Source: an uncultured Eubacteriales bacterium (GTDB taxonomy: Bacteria; Bacillota; Clostridia; Oscillospirales; Oscillospiraceae). From it: a stretch of DNA of 18,205 nucleotides. The notes under the pieces are model-generated. The model saw only the letters and a list, made by a program, of their open reading frames with translations. It had not been told where the DNA came from and searched no databases. The stretch is from positions 1-18,205 of the forward strand of contig URTG01000013.1 of assembly GCA_900550705.1 (NCBI GenBank). The letters are read 5' to 3'. Numbering within the stretch: the stretch's first letter is position 1; the number at the start of each line of letters is the position of its first letter. Shown here in pieces: positions 14,079 through 18,205 of this stretch. The position numbers and the translations under genes are program-made.

Positions 14079-14112
14079 ATTATAGGCCGGAGGAGGAAAA
14101 TTCTCCGTCGAA
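14079..14112 (-). promoter_or_regulatory. Probable Spo0A-type promoter of spoIIE
   Basis: Minus strand: perfect -10 TATAAT (14079-14084), with TTCGAC (14107-14112) as a -35 22 bases away. On the plus strand the same bases read CGTCGAA, one base from the Spo0A box TGTCGAA. A 0A box overlapping a -35 at 21-22-base spacing is the known design of the B. subtilis spoIIE and spoIIG promoters. Confidence 0.6.
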
Positions 14113-14156
14113 ACCCGGAGGGCACTTTCAGGGGAATCCCGCCGGGGAAATAATGC

Positions 14157-14185
14157 TTGTATTTTCACCGAAAATAGAATACAAT
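14157..14185 (+). promoter_or_regulatory. Promoter of asp23-fakA
   Basis: -35 TTGTAT (14157-14162), 17-base spacer, -10 TACAAT (14180-14185). It lies about 60 bases before the asp23 start and back to back with the spoIIE promoter. Confidence 0.65.
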
Positions 14186-14246
14186 ATCAGTATCTATACC
14201 TGAGTGTTTTTTGCTCCAATCCTCATTGAAAGGAAGGGATTGTCCC

Positions 14247-14594
14247 ATGAAACTGGAAAACGATCTGGGCGATATCCGCATCAGCAGCGACGTGTTCACC
14301 GCCATCACCGGCAGCGCCGCCACCAACTGCTACGGTGTGAAGGGCATGGCTGTCCGCTCCACCACCGACGGGCTGGTCCACCTGCTCAAGCGGGAGTCCA
14401 TGGCCAAGGGCGTTAAAGTATACTACAATGAAGACGGCTCCGTGTCCATCGAGCTGCACATCATCGTGGAGAACGGCGTGAATCTTATGGCCGTCTCCCG
14501 GGCCATTATGGGCGAGGTGCGCTATGTGGTGAACAAGACCACCGGCGCAGAGGTCGCCTCCGTGGATGTCTATGTAGACGCTATGCGGTTCTGA
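14247..14594 (+). CDS. Asp23/Gls24 family protein (YloU-like)
   Basis: This is a small cytoplasmic protein of the alkaline-shock family, linked to envelope stress and found beside fakA in most Firmicutes. Its 115 residues give the standard short form: MKLENDLGDIRISSDVFTAITGSAATNCYGVKGM, a central YYNEDGSVSIELHIIVENGVNLMAVSR, and a C-terminus SVDVYVDAMRF. The start at 14247 was preferred to an in-frame ATG at 14211 because GAAAGGAAGGG lies upstream and homologues begin here. It overlaps no gene and fakA follows after about 29 bases, so the two are one transcript. Its biochemical role is not established. Confidence 0.88.
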   Translation: MKLENDLGDIRISSDVFTAITGSAATNCYGVKGMAVRSTTDGLVHLLKRESMAKGVKVYYNEDGSVSIELHIIVENGVNLMAVSRAIMGEVRYVVNKTTGAEVASVDVYVDAMRF

Positions 14595-14623
14595 TTGCTG
14601 GGTAGAAAGGAAAATTGCCAACT

Positions 14624-16312
14624 ATGGGAATGAAAATCGACGCGGCAGTCTTTCAGCGCATGGTGATCCATGGAGCTGCCGCCATCCATTTAGAGAAGCA
14701 GACCATCAACGATCTGAATGTCTTCCCCGTGCCGGACGGCGACACCGGGACCAATATGTCCCTGACCATCGGGGCCGCCGCCCAGGAGATGAAGAAAAAG
14801 CAGTATGACACCGTGGGCCAGGCCGCCCAGGGGGTGGCCTCCGCCCTGCTGCGGGGTGCCCGGGGCAACTCCGGCGTCATCCTCTCCCTGCTGTTCCGGG
14901 GCATCGCCAAGGCGCTGAAGGAGAAGGAGACCATCGACGGCCGGGACCTGGCGCTGGCCCTGGACTTCGGCGTGGCCGCCGCCTACAAGGCCGTGATGAA
15001 GCCCGCCGAGGGCACCATCCTCACGGTGTCCCGTCTGGCCGCCGCCCGGGCCGCCGGCTTCGCCCGGGAGAACGACGACCCCGCCGCCGTGCTGGCCGCC
15101 GCCATTGACGAGGGCCAGGTGGCCCTGGCCGAGACGCAGGAAATGAACCCCGTGCTGAAAAAGGCCGGCGTGGTCGATGCCGGCGGCAAGGGCTTCCTCA
15201 CCATCCTTCAGGGTATGCTGGACGAGCTCAGCGGCGTGCCCATGCCCCAGGAGGCCGACGAGGATAGCGCCCCCGCCGAAAAGGCCGACTTTGCGGCTAT
15301 GGCCGCCGAGGACATCACCTTCGCCTTCGACACGGTGTACATCATCCGCAAGAACTCCCCCGACGTGGACCTGGAGCCTCTGCGCCGCTATCTGAACAGC
15401 ATTGGCGACAGCCTGGTCATCGGCGAGGACGACGAGGCCTTTAAGGTCCACGTCCACACCAACACCCCCGGCGAGGCCCTCACCGAGTCCCAGAAATACG
15501 GCACCCTGGAGCTGGCCAAGATCGAGAATATGCGGACCCAGGCCGACGACCTGGCCGCCGGCAAGCACGTGCAGAGCACCGACGACCTGGATGCCATCGA
15601 GGCCGAGCTGGAAAACCAGCCCCCCGAGAAGCCCGCCAAGGCCGCGCCGGAGAAGAAGTTCGGCTATGTCGCCGTCTGCGCCGGCGCCGGGCTGGAGGCG
15701 GTGTTCCGCGACCTGGGCGCAGACGGCCTGGTGGGCGGCGGACAGACCATGAACCCCTCCACCGAGGACATTCTGAAGGAGATCGAGGCCACCCCGGCGG
15801 AGATCGTCTATGTCCTGCCCAACAACAAGAACATCATCATGGCCGCCCAGCAGTGTGTCCCCCTGTGCGAGGACAAGAAGGTGGTGGTCCTGCCCACCAA
15901 AACGGTGCCCCAGGGCATCGCCGCCATGCTGGCCGCCGACCCCGACGCCCAGGAGGAGGACAACACCGCCGCCATGACCGATGCCTTCGGCAAGGTCCAC
16001 ACCAGCGAGATCACCTACGCCGCCCGGGACTCCGACTTCGACGGCTTCGCCATCAAGCAGGGGGACTACCTGGCCCTCACCGAGCACCAGCTCTTCGGCA
16101 CCGACCGGGACCTGGATGCCCTGCTGGACCGCCTGGCCAAGTCGGAGACCGTGCAGAGCGCCGAGTTCATCTCCATCTTCTACGGCGAGGATGTCACCGA
16201 GGACCAGGCCCAGGCCGCCGAGAAGATCTTCTCCGCCGCCTGCCCCAACGCCGAAGTCAGCCTTCTGCCCGGCGGACAGCCTGTGTACTACTACATGATC
16301 TCTGCGGAGTGA
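14624..16312 (+). CDS. fakA: Fatty acid kinase catalytic subunit (FakA/YloV, DAK-type)
   Basis: FakA phosphorylates fatty acids held by a DegV-family FakB protein to acyl-phosphates for membrane lipid synthesis. The 562-residue protein begins with a DhaL-type ATP domain: NVFPVPDGDTGTNM (32-45, the Mg-ATP aspartates) and LLRGARGNSGVILS. The middle part carries AFDTVYIIRKN and VHVHTNTPGEAL. The C-terminal domain has YVLPNNKNIIMAAQQC and VVVLPTKTVPQGIAAML, typical of YloV. The upstream neighbour asp23 is the usual partner; no fakB is in the window. AAAGG lies 13 bases before ATG 14624. A TTG at 14615 and an ATG at 14630 are alternative starts, so the first few residues are uncertain. Confidence 0.93.
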   Translation: MGMKIDAAVFQRMVIHGAAAIHLEKQTINDLNVFPVPDGDTGTNMSLTIGAAAQEMKKKQYDTVGQAAQGVASALLRGARGNSGVILSLLFRGIAKALKEKETIDGRDLALALDFGVAAAYKAVMKPAEGTILTVSRLAAARAAGFARENDDPAAVLAAAIDEGQVALAETQEMNPVLKKAGVVDAGGKGFLTILQGMLDELSGVPMPQEADEDSAPAEKADFAAMAAEDITFAFDTVYIIRKNSPDVDLEPLRRYLNSIGDSLVIGEDDEAFKVHVHTNTPGEALTESQKYGTLELAKIENMRTQADDLAAGKHVQSTDDLDAIEAELENQPPEKPAKAAPEKKFGYVAVCAGAGLEAVFRDLGADGLVGGGQTMNPSTEDILKEIEATPAEIVYVLPNNKNIIMAAQQCVPLCEDKKVVVLPTKTVPQGIAAMLAADPDAQEEDNTAAMTDAFGKVHTSEITYAARDSDFDGFAIKQGDYLALTEHQLFGTDRDLDALLDRLAKSETVQSAEFISIFYGEDVTEDQAQAAEKIFSAACPNAEVSLLPGGQPVYYYMISAE

Positions 16313-16322
16313 ATTTTGGTTC

Positions 16323-16360
16323 AAAAAATGCCTGAACGCCGGTGCGTTCAGGCATTTTTT
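16323..16360. terminator. Terminator of asp23-fakA
   Basis: TGCCTGAACGC (16329-16339) pairs with GCGTTCAGGCA (16344-16354) over the loop CGGT, flanked by A6 and T6. It is strong in both directions and lies about 10 bases after the fakA stop. Confidence 0.93.
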
Positions 16361-16380
16361 GCTGTTCTCCTCGTTTTTGT

Positions 16381-16453
16381 GTACAGGGGTGGATACCATC
16401 CGCCCGCCGTTGGCCGGGTGGGTATCGTGCGGGCGGCTGATAGCCGCCCCTAC
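16381..16453. repeat. Dispersed palindromic repeat, copy 3 (reversed)
   Basis: The right arm CGGGCGGCTGATAGCCGCC... (16430-16453) pairs imperfectly with 16381-16406. Read on the minus strand it matches copy 1, including GGTCTCTC before the GTAGGGGCGGC arm and CGATACCC in the loop. It lies between the converging fakA and pfkA terminators. A half arm CGTAGGGGCC follows at 16473-16482. Confidence 0.8.
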
Positions 16454-16484
16454 GAGAGACCAGGTAGCTATTCGTAGGGGCCGA

Positions 16485-16519
16485 TTCCCCCTATCAGGGG
16501 GAAATGTCACGAAGTGACA
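16485..16519. repeat. Double-hairpin repeat, copy B
   Basis: TTCCCCC-TATCA-GGGGGAA (16485-16503) is followed by TGTCAC-GAA-GTGACA (16505-16519) and AAAGGGG. The order and spacing match the element at 11570-11603, with a different second stem kept as a compensating pair. Confidence 0.65.
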
Positions 16520-16550
16520 AAAGGGGTTAGCCTTCCTCCCTCCCAGGGAT

Positions 16551-16598
16551 AAAAAAGAGGCTCTTTCCTCCGTTCTGGCGGGAAAGAACCTCTTTTTA
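16551..16598. terminator. Terminator of pfkA
   Basis: AAAAAGAGG-C-TCTTTCC (16552-16568) pairs with GGAAAGA-A-CCTCTTTTT (16581-16597), one mismatch. On the minus strand it follows the pfkA stop by about 10 bases and ends in a T-run. Confidence 0.88.
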
Positions 16599-16607
16599 TT
16601 TCGGTTT

Positions 16608-17627
16608 TCAGTCCTCGGCCTTCTGTCCGAAGCTCACCCGGGTCAGGGCCTCCAGCACGTCGTAGCGGTCCATCTGGAACTGCTTGGTCATGGCCAGGGC
16701 CTCCTCCATGTCCAGGTCCACGATGGCCCCCTGCTTGGTGGCGATGATCCGGTTGCCCCGGCCCTCGGCCAGGGCCAGCACGGCCTCGTAGCCCATGCGG
16801 CTGGCGGTCTCCCGGTCCCGGGCGGAGGGGGAGCCGCCCCGCTGGATGTGGCCCAGCACGGTGACCCGGGGGTCGATGCCCACCTCCTCGTGGATGCGCT
16901 TGCCGATCTCGATGGCGCTGCCCGCGCCCTCGGCCACCACCACCATATAGTGGGTCACGCCGGCCAGGCGGGCCTGGCGGATCTTTTCCACCACGTCCTT
17001 CTCAAAGTCCACCGGCCGCTCGGGGATGAGCACGGCGGTTGCACCCACAGCGATCCCCACATACAGGGCCAGATAGCCCGCCCGGCGGCCCATGACCTCC
17101 ACCACGGAGCAGCGCTCGTGGGACTGCATGGTGTCCCGCAGCTTGTCGATGCACTCGATGGCGGTGTTGCACGCGGTGTCGAAGCCGATGGTATAGTTGG
17201 AGCAGCCCACGTCGTTGTCGATGGTAGCGGGGATGCCCACCACCGGCAGCTGATGGCCATGCTCGGCGATCTGCCGGGACAGGGCCAGAGCGCCCCGGAA
17301 GGTGCCGTCGCCGCCGATGGCCACAATGCCCTCCAGCCCCAGAAGCTTGCAGGTGGCGATGGCCTTCTCCCGGCCCTCGGCATTCATAAACTCCTCGCTG
17401 CGGGCGGTATAGAGGATGGTGCCGCCCTTATCAATAATGTGGCTGACGCTGGAGCCGTCCATGGGGGTAAAATCGCTGTGGATCAGCCCGTTCCATCCCC
17501 GGCGGATGCCCACGCACTCGATCCCACGGCCGATGGCCGTCCGCACCACGGCGCGCACCGCCGCGTTCATGCCCGGGGCGTCGCCGCCGCTGGTGAGGAT
17601 TCCGATCCGCTTTACCTGATTGCTCAT
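16608..17627 (-). CDS. pfkA: ATP-dependent 6-phosphofructokinase
   Basis: This is the committed step of glycolysis, fructose 6-phosphate to fructose 1,6-bisphosphate. The 339 residues are slightly longer than the classic 320. It has the ATP loop GGDAPGMN (14-21), GGDGTFRGA (105-113), PATIDND with catalytic Asp137 (133-139), Arg172 in HERCSVVEVMGRRAGYLAL, and GHIQRGGSP (259-267). The Gly after GGD (position 108) and Ala134 in PATIDND argue for ATP; PPi enzymes carry Asp and Lys at these two positions. AAGGAGG lies 9 bases before ATG 17627, which rules out the much longer in-frame extension. It is transcribed alone from a strong promoter and converges with fakA. Confidence 0.95.
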   Translation of the reverse strand: MSNQVKRIGILTSGGDAPGMNAAVRAVVRTAIGRGIECVGIRRGWNGLIHSDFTPMDGSSVSHIIDKGGTILYTARSEEFMNAEGREKAIATCKLLGLEGIVAIGGDGTFRGALALSRQIAEHGHQLPVVGIPATIDNDVGCSNYTIGFDTACNTAIECIDKLRDTMQSHERCSVVEVMGRRAGYLALYVGIAVGATAVLIPERPVDFEKDVVEKIRQARLAGVTHYMVVVAEGAGSAIEIGKRIHEEVGIDPRVTVLGHIQRGGSPSARDRETASRMGYEAVLALAEGRGNRIIATKQGAIVDLDMEEALAMTKQFQMDRYDVLEALTRVSFGQKAED

Positions 17628-17724
17628 AGCCTGAGTCCTCCTTCTATATCCCGGCGAAAATCTTTCTTTATCATTCTTCCTGCGGGACTGCATTTTTCGG
17701 GCCGCAGCCCCTGCGTTCCGGTTC

Positions 17725-17753
17725 ATTATGGCATTGCGCTGCCCGGTTGTCAA
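17725..17753 (-). promoter_or_regulatory. Promoter of pfkA
   Basis: Minus strand: -35 TTGACA (17748-17753), 17-base spacer, -10 CATAAT (17725-17730). The leader is about 90 bases. An inverted repeat CCGCAA-ACCC-TTGCGG (17756-17771) lies directly upstream of the -35. Confidence 0.85.
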
Positions 17754-17755
17754 GC

Positions 17756-17771
17756 CCGCAAACCCTTGCGG
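17756..17771. promoter_or_regulatory. Inverted repeat next to the pfkA -35, candidate regulatory site
   Basis: CCGCAA and TTGCGG form a 6-bp inverted repeat with a 4-base centre, two bases upstream of the pfkA -35 and about 77 bases before the -35 of the tRNA promoter. No known factor is assigned. Confidence 0.3.
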
Positions 17772-17847
17772 CACAACAGTTTGGCGGGGGTTCCAAAACC
17801 GTCCCCTCCCCCGCCGAAAAATTATTTGAAAAATTCGCAATTTTCTA

Positions 17848-17876
17848 TTGACATTTCCCCGGATGTTTAGTATACT
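17848..17876 (+). promoter_or_regulatory. Promoter of the right tRNA cluster
   Basis: -35 TTGACA (17848-17853), 17-base spacer, -10 TATACT (17871-17876), about 33 bases before tRNA-Val. It is a strong stable-RNA promoter. Confidence 0.9.
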
Positions 17877-17909
17877 AACGAAGCCGTCGCAAGAGCGGGG
17901 CACTACTTC

Positions 17910-17985
17910 GGGAGCATAGCTCAGCTGGTAGAGCACATGCCTTACAAGCATGGGGTCACAGGTTCGAGCCCTGTTGTTCCCACCA
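17910..17985 (+). tRNA. tRNA-Val (anticodon TAC)
   Basis: Cloverleaf with acceptor GGGAGCA/TGTTCCC, anticodon loop CTTACAA giving TAC, TTCGAGC T-loop, discriminator A and encoded CCA. It is the first gene of the right cluster. Confidence 0.95.
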
Positions 17986-18005
17986 CGTCCGTTTGTGGAC
18001 TACCT

Positions 18006-18082
<77 letters not shown>

Positions 18083-18085
18083 TTT

Positions 18086-18161
18086 GCCTCTGTAGCTCAG
18101 TTGGTAGAGCAGGGGACTGAAAATCCCCGTGTCGATGGTTCGATTCCGTCCGGAGGCACCA
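18086..18161 (+). tRNA. tRNA-Phe (anticodon GAA)
   Basis: Cloverleaf with acceptor GCCTCTG/CGGAGGC, anticodon loop CTGAAAA giving GAA, TTCGATT T-loop, discriminator A and encoded CCA. It starts 3 bases after tRNA-Asp. A stem CTTCCCCA/TGGGGAAG (18164-18191) follows without a T-run, so the cluster may continue past the window. Confidence 0.95.
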
Positions 18162-18205
18162 AACTTCCCCATGGTTCACACTTTGGGGAAGCCTTATCCG
18201 AGTCT

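Noticed and set aside
14690..16510. 606-residue open frame antisense to fakA
   Set aside because: It is a shadow of the fakA codon bias, covering the fakA terminator and a repeat, without a ribosome site or recognisable domain.

Overview
The window reads as a core-metabolism stretch of a chromosome from a spore-forming, GC-rich Firmicute, most likely a gut Clostridia of the Oscillospiraceae/Flavonifractor-Intestinimonas type. That placement is inference. It rests on SpoIIE, a T-box leader, strong AGGAGG ribosome sites and TTGACA-N17-TATAAT-type promoters, heavily GC-biased codon third positions, and dispersed GC-rich palindromic repeats. No phage, plasmid, transposase, CRISPR or defence gene was found, and most of the window is ordinary housekeeping DNA.

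Layout. Positions 1-480 hold a minus-strand tRNA cluster (Gly-Arg-His-Gln) running out of the left edge, with a strong promoter. Then come four minus-strand genes: pyrB (with an unusual PyrI-like zinc tail), a 56-residue membrane protein too short for routine gene calling, a secreted CE4 polysaccharide deacetylase, and a SerA-like D-2-hydroxyacid dehydrogenase. A divergent control region with a perfect palindrome (GGTTGTCACAACC) separates the dehydrogenase from a LysR-type regulator. Next, on the plus strand, is a T-box leader (probable leucine specifier CUC) followed by an isoleucine/valine operon with two consecutive, non-identical acetohydroxyacid synthase pairs (ilvB1-ilvN1-ilvB2-ilvN2) and ilvC, closed by a strong terminator. 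The sporulation phosphatase gene spoIIE (minus strand) lies opposite an asp23-fakA pair (plus strand). fakA and pfkA (minus strand) converge on back-to-back terminators. The right end is a plus-strand tRNA cluster (Val-Asp-Phe).

How the genes work together. The ilv operon makes acetolactate/acetohydroxybutyrate and reduces it to the dihydroxy acids. ilvD, ilvE and the leu genes are not in the window. The leucine-type T-box would switch the operon on when uncharged tRNA-Leu builds up. The first IlvB is divergent, with Ile in place of the conserved Trp that sets 2-ketobutyrate preference, so the two synthases may divide labour between valine/leucine and isoleucine flux. asp23-fakA is the widespread yloU-yloV pair (fatty-acid kinase). 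SpoIIE has what looks like a Spo0A-type promoter with a 22-base spacer.

The most interesting items are the duplicated synthase under one T-box, the PyrB zinc-tail fusion, and two families of dispersed hairpin repeats. One of these forms a perfect 24-bp stem inside the ilv operon. I did not find a convincing wholly new system.
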